Below, in pieces: positions 25,475 to 33,244 of a stretch of 34,658 bases of DNA (position 1 is the first letter of the stretch; every line of letters starts with the position of its first letter). The stretch is from NCBI GenBank assembly GCA_017620655.1, contig JAGAUT010000053.1, forward strand, positions 1 to 34,658. Direction: 5' to 3'. Under the pieces are notes generated by a model that saw nothing but the letters and a program-made list of their open reading frames with translations, was not told the DNA's origin and did no database searches. The stretch is from Clostridia bacterium (GTDB lineage Bacteria > Bacillota > Clostridia > Oscillospirales > CAG-382). Both the position numbers and the translations under genes were made by a program.

Positions 25475-26698
25475 ATGCAGATTTATGAAGAATTGGTTGC
25501 CAGAGGCTTAATTGCACAGGTAACAGACGAAAAAGAAATCAAAGAACTTATCAACAACGGCAAGGCTGTTTTCTACATAGGCTTTGACCCTACTGCTGAC
25601 TCGCTTCACGTAGGTCACTTCATGGCTCTCTGTCTTATGAAGAGACTTCAGATGGCAGGCAACCGTCCCATTGCTCTTATAGGCGGCGGTACAGGTCACA
25701 TCGGCGACCCTTCGGGAAGAACCGACATGAGAAGCATGATGACTGCTGAACAGATTCAGCACAATTGCGACTGCTTTAAAGAACAGATGTCAAGATTTAT
25801 CGAATTCGGAGAAGACAAGGCTATGATGGTTAACAATGCAGAGTGGCTCTTAAACCTCAATTACGTTGAGCTTCTTCGCGAAGTAGGTGCTTGCTTCTCT
25901 GTAAACAATATGCTCAGAGCCGAATGCTACAAGCAGAGAATGGAAAAAGGCCTTTCCTTCCTTGAATTCAACTACATGATTATGCAGTCTTACGACTTCT
26001 ATCACCTCTATCAGCACTACGGCTGTAACATGCAGTTCGGCGGTGACGACCAGTGGTCGAATATGCTCGGCGGTACAGAGCTTATCAGAAAGAAGCTCGG
26101 CAAGGATGCATTTGCAATGACAATCACACTTCTTCTCAACTCAGAAGGCAAGAAGATGGGTAAGACTGCAAACGGCGCAGTATGGCTTGACAGAAACAAG
26201 ACAACACCCTACGAATTCTTCCAGTACTGGAGAAATGTATCTGATGCTGACGTTATCAAGTGCATGAAGATGCTCACATTTCTCAGCTTAGAAGAAATCG
26301 CAGAATACGAAAAGCTTGAAGGAAGCGAACTCAACAAGGCTAAGGAAAAGCTCGCATACGAGCTTACAGCACTCGTTCACGGCGAAGAAGATGCACAGGC
26401 ATCTCTCGAATCCGCACGTGCACTCTTCGGTGCAGGCGGCAACATGGACAACATGCCCACAACAACCCTTTCCGACGAAGATTTCATTGACGGCAAGATT
26501 ACCCTTTCTGCTCTTCTTGTTAAGACAGAGCTTTGCCCCTCCAACAGCGAAGCAAAGAGACTTATCAAGCAGGGTGGCGTTTCAGTTAACGATGCAAAGG
26601 TAACTGACTTTGCAGCAGCTTATGACAAGGACTTCTTCAAGGATGAGGTTATCATCAAGAAGGGTAAGAAGGATTACCACAAGGTAACCTTAGGTTAA
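25475..26698 (+). CDS. tyrS: Tyrosyl-tRNA synthetase
   Basis: 407 residues from ATG 25475, which has GGAGG at 25462-25466; an upstream in-frame ATG at 25436 has no RBS. It charges tRNA-Tyr in the cytoplasm. The class I signatures are HVGH at 45-48 (PTADSLHVGHFM) and KMGKT at 227-231 in place of KMSKS, as usual for TyrRS. Tyrosine and ATP site segments GGGTGHIGDPSG, QSYDFYHLY and MQFGGDDQWSN are present. The C-terminal S4-like RNA-binding domain runs from about 345 (CPSNSEAKRLIKQGGVSVND). Many Firmicutes tyrS genes carry a T-box leader; this one does not. Confidence 0.98.
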   Translation: MQIYEELVARGLIAQVTDEKEIKELINNGKAVFYIGFDPTADSLHVGHFMALCLMKRLQMAGNRPIALIGGGTGHIGDPSGRTDMRSMMTAEQIQHNCDCFKEQMSRFIEFGEDKAMMVNNAEWLLNLNYVELLREVGACFSVNNMLRAECYKQRMEKGLSFLEFNYMIMQSYDFYHLYQHYGCNMQFGGDDQWSNMLGGTELIRKKLGKDAFAMTITLLLNSEGKKMGKTANGAVWLDRNKTTPYEFFQYWRNVSDADVIKCMKMLTFLSLEEIAEYEKLEGSELNKAKEKLAYELTALVHGEEDAQASLESARALFGAGGNMDNMPTTTLSDEDFIDGKITLSALLVKTELCPSNSEAKRLIKQGGVSVNDAKVTDFAAAYDKDFFKDEVIIKKGKKDYHKVTLG

Positions 26699-26713
26699 TT
26701 GACTTTATAACAC

Positions 26714-26748
26714 AAAATCTCCCATGGAAATTCCACGGGAGATTTTTT
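26714..26748. terminator. Terminator after tyrS, probably bidirectional
   Basis: Arms AAAATCTCCCATGG and CCACGGGAGATTTT pair over 14 positions with one mismatch, loop AAATT, and TTTTTT on the plus strand. The minus-strand gene ends at 26747, so its stop codon lies at the edge of the element. Confidence 0.88.
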
Positions 26749-27427
26749 ATCTCTTCAATGTTTTAAGGAAAGCTTTTTGCGATTCAGGTATTCGGTAACT
26801 TTCAACCGCCTTTTGAATGGTTTTATTATGTGTCCATTTATCAAGCTTATTCAAAGTAAGATATTCTATAGCAGAATCATACTGTTTGGTAAGAGCTGTT
26901 GTAAAATACCACGCTTTCATCATATTGACATAGTATTCATCTGAGCGAATCTGTGAAACAATATTTAAATAACTTTTGTAAAACTCATCATCAAGATAGT
27001 AACTTAACAGCATGCCGATCCCGAAACGCTTTATATATGTTCTGTCATCCAGAATCCATTTAATAACATAGTCAATAAGACAATCTGTGTTCTTCTTAAA
27101 GCACTTGGGTCTTAGACAATCACATGTTGCCCAATTATCAATATAAGGCAAAAATCTTTCAAGGTTACTTATGCACGTTTTGAAATCCTTAATATCCTCA
27201 ATAATAAAAGCATGAAGGTTGTTTTCTTCGTAATACTTGTGAGGCAGAGCTGATAAAAATTCTTCGACGCTTCCTTCTTTTGCAAGTTGTTTTGCAAACT
27301 TTCTCAACAAAGGGGTTCTGACACCGATAATTGTATTTTTATCCAAAGTAGGAACAAGCCTACTGTGAAAATCACGGTAGGCTAAATCCTGCATATTAAA
27401 CAATTCTTTATTTATTCTGCTTATCAT
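26747..27427 (-). CDS. AlkD-like DNA alkylation repair glycosylase
   Basis: 226 residues from ATG 27427, which gives the family-typical N-terminus ISRINKELFNMQDLAYRDFHSRL; longer frames run further into pspC. AlkD enzymes are all-helical HEAT-repeat glycosylases that excise positively charged alkylated bases such as N3-methyladenine. The AlkD residues appear conserved: W99 and D103 (DNWATCD, with W-D spacing as in W109-D113 of the Bacillus cereus enzyme), R134 (YIKRFG) and W173 (MMKAWYF). GVRTPLLRKFAK is a family hallmark. The start overlaps the end of the PspC gene by 20 bases, so it is co-translated. The exact start is uncertain because no good RBS is seen. Confidence 0.85.
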   Translation of the reverse strand: MISRINKELFNMQDLAYRDFHSRLVPTLDKNTIIGVRTPLLRKFAKQLAKEGSVEEFLSALPHKYYEENNLHAFIIEDIKDFKTCISNLERFLPYIDNWATCDCLRPKCFKKNTDCLIDYVIKWILDDRTYIKRFGIGMLLSYYLDDEFYKSYLNIVSQIRSDEYYVNMMKAWYFTTALTKQYDSAIEYLTLNKLDKWTHNKTIQKAVESYRIPESQKAFLKTLKR

Positions 27428-27647
27428 CTGCATCGACAAACTCGGCCTCAATACGGTCTGTTCCCTCTTCAGCAATGATGAAGGATGCGATAAAATACAC
27501 GATTATGCCTGTGCCTACACTACCAACGCTCAAAAAAATCACAATGAGCCGTATGATACCGGAATTTATACCGAAATATTCTGCAACACCGCCGCAAAGT
27601 CCCGTGAGCATTTTATCCTTCTTTGAACGGAACAGTTTCTTTTTCAT
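27408..27647 (-). CDS. PspC-domain small membrane protein
   Basis: 79 residues. The PspC domain covers almost all of it: KLFRSKKDKMLTGLCGGVAEYFGINSGIIRLIVIFLSVGSVGTGIIVYFIASFII, with one transmembrane helix at about 33-57, then an acidic tail. PspC proteins take part in envelope-stress responses in some bacteria; for stand-alone clostridial versions the role is unknown. The start is 8 bases after the rubrerythrin 2 stop and has no recognisable Shine-Dalgarno, so translation may depend on ribosomes finishing rubrerythrin. The 3' end overlaps the AlkD-like gene. Confidence 0.88.
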   Translation of the reverse strand: MKKKLFRSKKDKMLTGLCGGVAEYFGINSGIIRLIVIFLSVGSVGTGIIVYFIASFIIAEEGTDRIEAEFVDADDKQNK

Positions 27648-27655
27648 ATAAATAA

Positions 27656-28192
27656 TTAATAGTTTTCAGCGTGAACTTCAAAGTATGACTTGGGATGAGC
27701 GCATGTGGGGCAAATTTCAGGAGCTTTGGTACCAACAACGATATGTCCGCAGTTGCGGCATTCCCATACCTTTATTTCACTCTTTTCAAATACAGCCGCA
27801 GTTTCTACGTTTTTAAGAAGAGCTCTGTATCTTTCTTCATGCTGCTTTTCAATTGCAGCAACAAGTCTGAACTTTGCAGCAAGCTCCTTGAAGCCTTCCT
27901 TTTCCGCAGTTTCAGCAAAGCCGGCATACATGTCAGTCCATTCATAGTTTTCACCGGCAGCAGCTTCAGCGAGGTTGTGAGCTGTATCGCCAATACCTTC
28001 AAGTTCCTTGAACCAAAGCTTTGCGTGTTCCTTTTCGTTATCGGCTGTCTTTAAAAAGAGTGCCGAAATCTGTTCGTAGCCTTCCTTCTTTGCAACAGAA
28101 GCAAAATATGTGTACTTATTTCTTGCCTGGGATTCACCGGCAAATGCAGCTTCAAGATTCTTTTCTGTCTGTGTACCAGAATATTTACTCAT
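27656..28192 (-). CDS. rbr: Rubrerythrin 2
   Basis: 178 residues, the same length and domain order as rubrerythrin 1 at 3509-4045. Diiron ligands: E20 ([10 protein letters not shown]), E53 and H56 (DNEKEH), E115 and H118 (IEKQHEER). FeS4 cysteines: C145, C148, C161 and C164. Its codon use is more biased than that of copy 1 and it has a perfect consensus promoter and AAGGAGG (28201-28207), so it is probably the major, highly expressed peroxidase-type rubrerythrin. pspC and the alkD-like gene follow closely, which would link oxidative and DNA-damage protection in one transcript. Confidence 0.96.
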   Translation of the reverse strand: MSKYSGTQTEKNLEAAFAGESQARNKYTYFASVAKKEGYEQISALFLKTADNEKEHAKLWFKELEGIGDTAHNLAEAAAGENYEWTDMYAGFAETAEKEGFKELAAKFRLVAAIEKQHEERYRALLKNVETAAVFEKSEIKVWECRNCGHIVVGTKAPEICPTCAHPKSYFEVHAENY

Positions 28193-28230
28193 AAAATTAT
28201 CCTCCTTAGATAAAAATAGTTTATATAGTT

Positions 28231-28259
28231 ATTATAGATGAGATATTCATCAATGTCAA
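28231..28259 (-). promoter_or_regulatory. Perfect consensus promoter of rubrerythrin 2 operon
   Basis: On the minus strand TTGACA (28259-28254), exactly 17 bases, and TATAAT (28236-28231). It lies 39 bases upstream of the ATG. I saw no convincing PerR box overlapping it. Confidence 0.88.
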
Positions 28260-28288
28260 TATAATGATAATAAATTTTTTTATATCTA

Positions 28289-28317
28289 TTGAAAACGTAA
28301 AATGCTTGTGATATAAT
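28289..28317 (+). promoter_or_regulatory. Promoter of ppa
   Basis: TTGAAA at 28289-28294, a 17-bp spacer and TATAAT at 28312-28317 with TG one base before the -10. It is divergent from the rubrerythrin 2 promoter, with 29 bases between the two -35 boxes. Confidence 0.8.
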
Positions 28318-28347
28318 TAACATATTCCTAATGAAAGGTTGATAACA

Positions 28348-28881
28348 ATGTCCAACATCTGGCACGACATTTCTCCCAAGAGAATTAATACTGAAGATTT
28401 TATCTGCGTGATTGAGATTTCAAAAAACAGTAAAAAGAAATATGAACTCGACAAAGAAACCGGCTACATTATGCTTGACAGAATTCTTTATACATCCACC
28501 CACTATCCTGCCAATTACGGTTTTATCCCTCGCACTTACGGCGATGACAATGACCCTCTTGATGTACTCCTTCTTTGTGCAGAACCTCTAGAGCCCATGT
28601 CTCTTGTCCGTGCTTATCCAATCGGTGTAATTTCAATGATAGATAACGGCAGAAACGACGAAAAAATAATTGCTATTCCATTCAATGACCCCAACTACAA
28701 CATGTATACAGACATTGATCAGCTCCCTCCCCATGTGTTTGATGAAATGAGACACTTTTTCACGGTTTATAAAAACCTCGAACACAAAGAGACCGCTGTT
28801 AATGAAGTCAGCGGAAGAAGTGCTGCAATTCAAGTCATTAAGCAAGCCATTGAAAACTATATAGAAAATTTCTGCAAGTAA
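28348..28881 (+). CDS. ppa: Family I inorganic pyrophosphatase
   Basis: 177 residues from ATG 28348 (GAAAGG upstream); a TTG three codons earlier is less likely. It hydrolyses pyrophosphate to two phosphates and so drives biosynthetic reactions. Family I signatures are present: KYELDKETGYIMLDR, the YPANYGFIPRTYGDDNDPLDVLLL metal-binding region (usually DGDPLD, here DNDPLD, with the acidic ligands kept), and MIDNGRNDEKIIAIP with the two further aspartates. Most clostridia have family II enzymes or membrane pyrophosphatases, so a family I enzyme is a small lineage marker. It is monocistronic, with its own promoter and terminator. Confidence 0.96.
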   Translation: MSNIWHDISPKRINTEDFICVIEISKNSKKKYELDKETGYIMLDRILYTSTHYPANYGFIPRTYGDDNDPLDVLLLCAEPLEPMSLVRAYPIGVISMIDNGRNDEKIIAIPFNDPNYNMYTDIDQLPPHVFDEMRHFFTVYKNLEHKETAVNEVSGRSAAIQVIKQAIENYIENFCK

Positions 28882-28885
28882 TATC

Positions 28886-28916
28886 AAAAGGACTGCCTCC
28901 GGCAGTCCTTTTCATT
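28886..28916. terminator. Terminator after ppa, probably bidirectional
   Basis: A 12-bp perfect stem (AAAAGGACTGCC / GGCAGTCCTTTT) with a 3-base loop. A-runs and T-runs flank both sides, and the convergent minus-strand gene ends at 28915. Confidence 0.9.
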
Positions 28917-29490
28917 ATTTATCACAGTAAATATCATCTTTATCACACATTCTGTCATACATAGATATTTTAAAAATAAAGCCAAGAGATTGAACAAAAA
29001 AGATTATTGCAATAACATGATTATGCCCTATCGCATGATCAATCGGTTCAATTAACGAAATAACACCTGAAATCATTTCGAAGATGCCAAGAATAGTAAA
29101 CAAATACCACCCGCTTATTTTTTCATCATATAGTTCAACTGATTCTATAAACTTCATAACACCGAGAGTTAATTCCCATATTCCAAAAAAAACCGGAATT
29201 ACCTGAGGAAGAACGGCATCATGTATTATCGGAAATATCGAAATCAGAACGGTTATCATACCGTCTGCCAAAAGCCACCTTGCGCCATGAAGTCGGTGCT
29301 TATTTTTTATGTAAATAAAAATATTTACCAAACCTGAAATCAGCATACAAAGCCCAAGTTCCCAAGAAATGTTATACAGCACACTGTCGGGCTTATTGAT
29401 CACAAAAATGCCGGCAAACAATAACACAAAACATGAAAAAAGCCATAGAATCTGAACCGTATTCATCTTAAGCTTATGAAAAATCTTCAT
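28915..29490 (-). CDS. DUF308/HdeD-like integral membrane protein
   Basis: 191 residues with about six hydrophobic segments: ILWLFSCFVLLFAGIFVI, ISWELGLCMLISGLVNIFIYI, ARWLLADGMITVLISIFPII, VIPVFFGIWELTLGVMKFI, WYLFTILGIFEMISGVISLI and VIAIIFFVQSLGFIF. The repeated pattern of a small-residue helix followed by G...L..G...L is that of DUF308 (HdeD-like) proteins, whose role in Gram-positives is unknown. It follows the AraC-type regulator at 11 bases with AAAGGAG as RBS, so it is co-transcribed with the regulator and not with xylAB. Confidence 0.8.
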   Translation of the reverse strand: MKIFHKLKMNTVQILWLFSCFVLLFAGIFVINKPDSVLYNISWELGLCMLISGLVNIFIYIKNKHRLHGARWLLADGMITVLISIFPIIHDAVLPQVIPVFFGIWELTLGVMKFIESVELYDEKISGWYLFTILGIFEMISGVISLIEPIDHAIGHNHVIAIIFFVQSLGFIFKISMYDRMCDKDDIYCDK

Positions 29491-29501
29491 ATAATCTCCT
29501 T

Positions 29502-30266
29502 TCAGAATGACATCTGATATGCGCTGGGAGTAACACCCATAATGTTTTTAAAATTACGGTTAAAACTGCGAAGAGAATCAAAGCCGCAATCATAAGCTGT
29601 CTGCAGAATAGTCTGAGATGTATTCTGTAAAATATAGCAGGCTTCGCTTATTCGGTATCTGTTAACATAGTCGGTAAAAGAGCTTCCCGTACAGCGTTTA
29701 AAGTACTTTGAAAGGTAAACATAGTGATAGGATGTATTTTTTGAAAGCGCTTCAAGTGAGCAGTCGGAATTGAAGTTTTCTTCGACAAACTTGAATATTT
29801 TTGAAATCAATCCGTCAACAGCAGCACTTCTGTCAGAATATTGGGAAACCTCATCAAACTGCGCACACAACGAATACAAGCATCCCTTGATTTTAATAAT
29901 ACTGTCATTTTTTGTAAGAGATGCAAGTTTTTCAACATATGAAAAATCAGGGCGAAATCTGTTGTTAACAGGCACCTTAGACATAAACATCTTACTGTAT
30001 GCCTGAACGAGATTTGGAGAGAATATACATAAAAAATGACAACTGTGTTTTTCTGTTTTGAGCTGGTGCAGCTGATTGGGAAAAATAAGCATTGCATCTT
30101 CCTGCTCAAGAACATATTCATTCCCGTCAACGATAACGTTCATTACGCCTTCTGTAACAACAATAAACTCAAAGCTTGAGTGAAGATGCATGGGAAAGCT
30201 GAAATCAATTCCGTTTTCAAGCTTCAATCCTTCGGTAGCAAGCGATGAATGGTTTTGATAAAACAT
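29502..30266 (-). CDS. AraC-family transcriptional regulator, probable xylose regulator
   Basis: 254 residues from ATG 30266, with AGAGG (30273-30277) 6 bases upstream; a longer frame to 30335 would cover the promoter. The N-terminal cupin ligand domain (about 1-100) has FPMHLHSSFEFIVVTEGVMNVIVDGNEYVLEQEDAMLIFPNQLHQL, with histidines where sugar-sensing AraC proteins bind ligand. The C-terminal double helix-turn-helix (about 155-253) has SLEALSKNTSYHYVYLSKYFKRCTGSSFTDYVNRYRI and TAYDCGFDSLRSFNRNFKNIMGVTPSAYQ. It is divergent from xylA and the two promoters share their -35 region, so control of xylAB by xylose is the likely job; that is inference from position. Confidence 0.92.
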   Translation of the reverse strand: MFYQNHSSLATEGLKLENGIDFSFPMHLHSSFEFIVVTEGVMNVIVDGNEYVLEQEDAMLIFPNQLHQLKTEKHSCHFLCIFSPNLVQAYSKMFMSKVPVNNRFRPDFSYVEKLASLTKNDSIIKIKGCLYSLCAQFDEVSQYSDRSAAVDGLISKIFKFVEENFNSDCSLEALSKNTSYHYVYLSKYFKRCTGSSFTDYVNRYRISEACYILQNTSQTILQTAYDCGFDSLRSFNRNFKNIMGVTPSAYQMSF

Positions 30267-30306
30267 AAAAAACCTCTGTAATCTCAATGTTAAATTTTGT
30301 CCATTT

Positions 30307-30335
30307 ATTATACTACATTTGGCGGGAATTGTCAA
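30307..30335 (-). promoter_or_regulatory. Perfect consensus promoter of the araC-type regulator
   Basis: On the minus strand TTGACA (30335-30330), exactly 17 bases, and TATAAT (30312-30307). The -35 overlaps that of the opposing xylA promoter. Confidence 0.85.
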
Positions 30336-30358
30336 TTGTAATATTATAGAATTATATT
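30329..30358 (+). promoter_or_regulatory. Candidate xylA promoter with AATTGT direct repeat
   Basis: TTGTCA at 30329-30334, an 18-bp spacer and TATATT at 30353-30358. Around the -35, AATTGT occurs twice in direct orientation 7 bases apart (30327-30332 and 30334-30339). Direct repeats are usual for AraC-type sites, though normally about two turns apart. Confidence 0.5.
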
Positions 30359-30391
30359 AAATACAAATACAACCAAAAAAGGAGAATAGCA

Positions 30392-31705
30392 ATGAAGTTT
30401 TATGAAGGCATAGAAAAAATCAAATACGAAGGTTCAAAAAGCACAAATCCCCTGTCATTTAAGTTTTACAACCCCGATGAAATTATTGCGGGAAAAACAA
30501 TGAGAGAACAGCTTCGCTTCGCTATGAGCTACTGGCACACAATGTGCGCTGAGGGAACCGATATGTTCGGTGCAGGTACAATAAACAAAAACTATGGCTC
30601 AAGCGATCCCATGGACAGCGCCAAGAGAAAGGCTTATGCTGCTATCGAGCTTATGGATAAGCTTGATATTGACTATTTCTGTTTCCACGACAGAGACATT
30701 GCTCCTGAAGCTGATACTTTAAGAGAGACAAACCAGAGACTTGATGTCATCACCGATTTACTTGAAGAACTCATGAAAGAACACGGCAAAAAGGTACTCT
30801 GGGGTACAGCAAACTGCTTCGGTAACAAGAGATACATGCACGGTGCAGGTACTGCTCCAAATGCTGACGTATTTGCTTTTGCTGCAGCTCAAATTAAAAA
30901 GGCGATTGAGATTACAGTTAGACTCGGCGGTGAAGGTTACGTGTTCTGGGGCGGCAGAGAGGGTTACGAAACTCTCCTCAATACCAATATGAGTCTTGAG
31001 CTTGACAACATGGCACGCCTTATGACTATGGCAAGAGACTATGCACGCTCAATTGGCTTTAAGGGTGATTTCTACATTGAACCCAAACCCAAAGAACCCA
31101 CAAAGCACCAGTATGACTTTGATGCTTCAACAGTTCTCGGATTCCTCAGAAAGTACGGACTTGAAAAGGATTTCAAGCTCAACATTGAAGCGAACCATGC
31201 AACACTTGCAGCTCATACATTCCAGCACGAAGTTAGAGTTGCAACCGATAACAACGCTTTCGGTTCAATCGACGCAAACCAGGGCGACATGCTTCTCGGC
31301 TGGGATACAGACCAGTTCCCCACCAATGTTTACGACACTACAATGTGTATGTATGAAATTCTCAAGGCAGGCGGATTTACAAAGGGCGGTCTCAACTTTG
31401 ACGCTAAGACAAGAAGAGGCTCAAATACATTCGAGGACATCTCCCATTCTTACATTGCAGGTATGGATGCTTTTGCACTCGGTCTCAGAATGGCAGACAA
31501 GATTATTAAAGACGGCACGATTGACAAGTTTGTGGCTGACAGATATGCAAGCTACAACAGCGGCATAGGCAAAAAGATAATTGACGGAACTGCAACCATT
31601 GCTGAGCTTGAAGAATATGCTCTTAATATGGGTGATGTATCTACCAACATCAGCGGTAAGCAGGAATATCTCGAAAATGTTCTCAATTCCATTATGTTTT
31701 CCTAA
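30392..31705 (+). CDS. xylA: Xylose isomerase
   Basis: 437 residues, the length of group II enzymes. It converts D-xylose to D-xylulose with two divalent metal ions in the cytoplasm. The catalytic His region is [11 protein letters not shown] (H99, D102), the hallmark [15 protein letters not shown] starts at 184, and the metal/lysine motif is [16 protein letters not shown] (E230, K232). Further metal ligands lie in [15 protein letters not shown] and FDAKTRR. The RBS AAAGGAG is 8 bases before the ATG. xylB follows 10 bases after the stop. Gut clostridia and Bacteroides share closely related group II forms. Confidence 0.98.
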   Translation: MKFYEGIEKIKYEGSKSTNPLSFKFYNPDEIIAGKTMREQLRFAMSYWHTMCAEGTDMFGAGTINKNYGSSDPMDSAKRKAYAAIELMDKLDIDYFCFHDRDIAPEADTLRETNQRLDVITDLLEELMKEHGKKVLWGTANCFGNKRYMHGAGTAPNADVFAFAAAQIKKAIEITVRLGGEGYVFWGGREGYETLLNTNMSLELDNMARLMTMARDYARSIGFKGDFYIEPKPKEPTKHQYDFDASTVLGFLRKYGLEKDFKLNIEANHATLAAHTFQHEVRVATDNNAFGSIDANQGDMLLGWDTDQFPTNVYDTTMCMYEILKAGGFTKGGLNFDAKTRRGSNTFEDISHSYIAGMDAFALGLRMADKIIKDGTIDKFVADRYASYNSGIGKKIIDGTATIAELEEYALNMGDVSTNISGKQEYLENVLNSIMFS

Positions 31706-31715
31706 GGTGATATAA

Positions 31716-33209
31716 ATGAGTAAAAAGTATTTAATCGGCATTGATGTCGGTACTTCGGGTACAAAATGCGTACTTTTTGATTTAGAAGGCAATGCAATAA
31801 CATCCTGTACCGAAGAATATCCAATGTATCAGCCGCAAAACTGTTGGGCTGAACAGAATCCCGACGATTGGTGGAATGCCGCAAAGGCAGCATTAGCCAA
31901 AGTAACCGAACAGGCTACTGACGGTGAAATTGCAGGTATTGGTCTTTCGGGACAGATGCACTCACTGGTGCTTCTTGATAAGAACAACGAAGTAATACGC
32001 CCCGCAATCCTTTGGTGCGACCAGAGAACAGCAAAGGATTGCGAGGAAATTGAGAGCATTATAGGACGCGATAGACTTATTGAAATAACAGCAAACCCTG
32101 CACTTCCCGGTTTTACAGCCTCAAAAATCATGTGGGTAAAGAACAACGAGCCTGAGAACTTTGAAAAAATTGAACACATTCTTTTAGCAAAAGACTTTAT
32201 AAGATTCAAACTCACAGGCGAATTTGCAACCGAGGTTTCTGATGCTTCCGGTATGCAGTTACTTGACATTGCAGGCAGATGTTGGTCCAAAGAAGTTTGC
32301 GAAAAGCTTGGAGTCAAAATGAACTGGCTTGCAAATGTCTATGAATCCTGCGAAGTAACGGGTAGAGTAACAGCAGAGATTGCAAAAGTAACGGGTCTGA
32401 CTGAAGGTACACCCGTTGCAGGTGGCGGCGGTGACAATGCGTGTGCGGCAATCGGAACAGGTGTCTGCAAAAACGGCAAGGCATTTACAACAATCGGCAC
32501 AAGCGGAGTTGTATTCGCTCACACAAGCTCACCTAAGATAGACCCGAAAGGCAGGATTCACACATTTTGTGCAGCAGTTCCCGGTGAATGGCACGTCATG
32601 GGTGTTACTCAGGCGGCAGGTCTTTCACTTAACTGGTTCAGAAACAACTTAGCAAGTGATGTTTCCTATGCCGAAATCGACAAGGAGTGTGAAAAACTTC
32701 CGATAGGCTGTGAAAAGCTTATATATCTGCCCTATCTTATGGGTGAAAGAACACCCATTCTTGACTCGGATGCAAGAGGTGTATTCTTTGGACTTTCAGC
32801 TATGCACACAAAGTACCACATGGCAAGAAGCGTAATTGAAGGCGTTTCATATTCTCTCTACAGTTGTCTTGAAGTTCTCGACGAGGTAGGAGTAGAAACA
32901 AACGACATGGCTCTTTGCGGTGGCGGTGGCAAGAGCAGATTCTGGCACGAAATGATTGCAGACGTTTATGGCAAGAACGTAAAGACCATGCTTTCAAACG
33001 AGGGGGCTTCTCTTGGTGCTGCAATCTTAGGCGGCGTTGCGGCAGGTGTATACTCATCGGTTGCAGATGGTTGTGAAAAGGCAGTCAAAGAAAGCTCGTC
33101 CATTTCAGCAAATATGAAAAAGCACAGTGAGTACATGAAGTACTACGGTGTATATAAGAATATTTTTCCCGCTGTTAAGGAATGCTTTAAAGATTTAAAG
33201 GTTATATAA
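31716..33209 (+). CDS. xylB: Xylulokinase
   Basis: 497 residues, FGGY kinase family. It phosphorylates D-xylulose to xylulose 5-phosphate for the pentose phosphate pathway. The N-terminal ATPase fold has LIGIDVGTSGTKCVLFD, and the substrate-contact segment is LSGQMHSLVLLD with the MHS of xylulokinases at 81-83. The catalytic aspartate is D240 in VAGGGGDNACAAIGTG, and the C-terminal adenosine site is MALCGGGGKSRFWHEMIADVYG. It is co-transcribed with xylA (10-base gap, AAGGTGAT as RBS). No xylose transporter gene follows; a terminator comes directly after. Confidence 0.97.
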   Translation: MSKKYLIGIDVGTSGTKCVLFDLEGNAITSCTEEYPMYQPQNCWAEQNPDDWWNAAKAALAKVTEQATDGEIAGIGLSGQMHSLVLLDKNNEVIRPAILWCDQRTAKDCEEIESIIGRDRLIEITANPALPGFTASKIMWVKNNEPENFEKIEHILLAKDFIRFKLTGEFATEVSDASGMQLLDIAGRCWSKEVCEKLGVKMNWLANVYESCEVTGRVTAEIAKVTGLTEGTPVAGGGGDNACAAIGTGVCKNGKAFTTIGTSGVVFAHTSSPKIDPKGRIHTFCAAVPGEWHVMGVTQAAGLSLNWFRNNLASDVSYAEIDKECEKLPIGCEKLIYLPYLMGERTPILDSDARGVFFGLSAMHTKYHMARSVIEGVSYSLYSCLEVLDEVGVETNDMALCGGGGKSRFWHEMIADVYGKNVKTMLSNEGASLGAAILGGVAAGVYSSVADGCEKAVKESSSISANMKKHSEYMKYYGVYKNIFPAVKECFKDLKVI

Positions 33210-33215
33210 ATAGTG

Positions 33216-33244
33216 AGAGCAGTGCACATGCACTGCTCTTTAAA
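33216..33244. terminator. Terminator after xylB, probably bidirectional
   Basis: A 10-bp perfect stem (AGAGCAGTGC / GCACTGCTCT) with loop ACAT and TTTAAATT on the plus strand. The convergent minus-strand gene ends at 33245. Confidence 0.82.

Noticed and set aside
29742-29754. TGAAAGCGCTTCA, close to a catabolite-repression (cre) site.
   Set aside because: It misses one conserved position of the cre pattern and lies deep inside the AraC-type coding region, where it encodes the normal helix LEALSK; probably chance.
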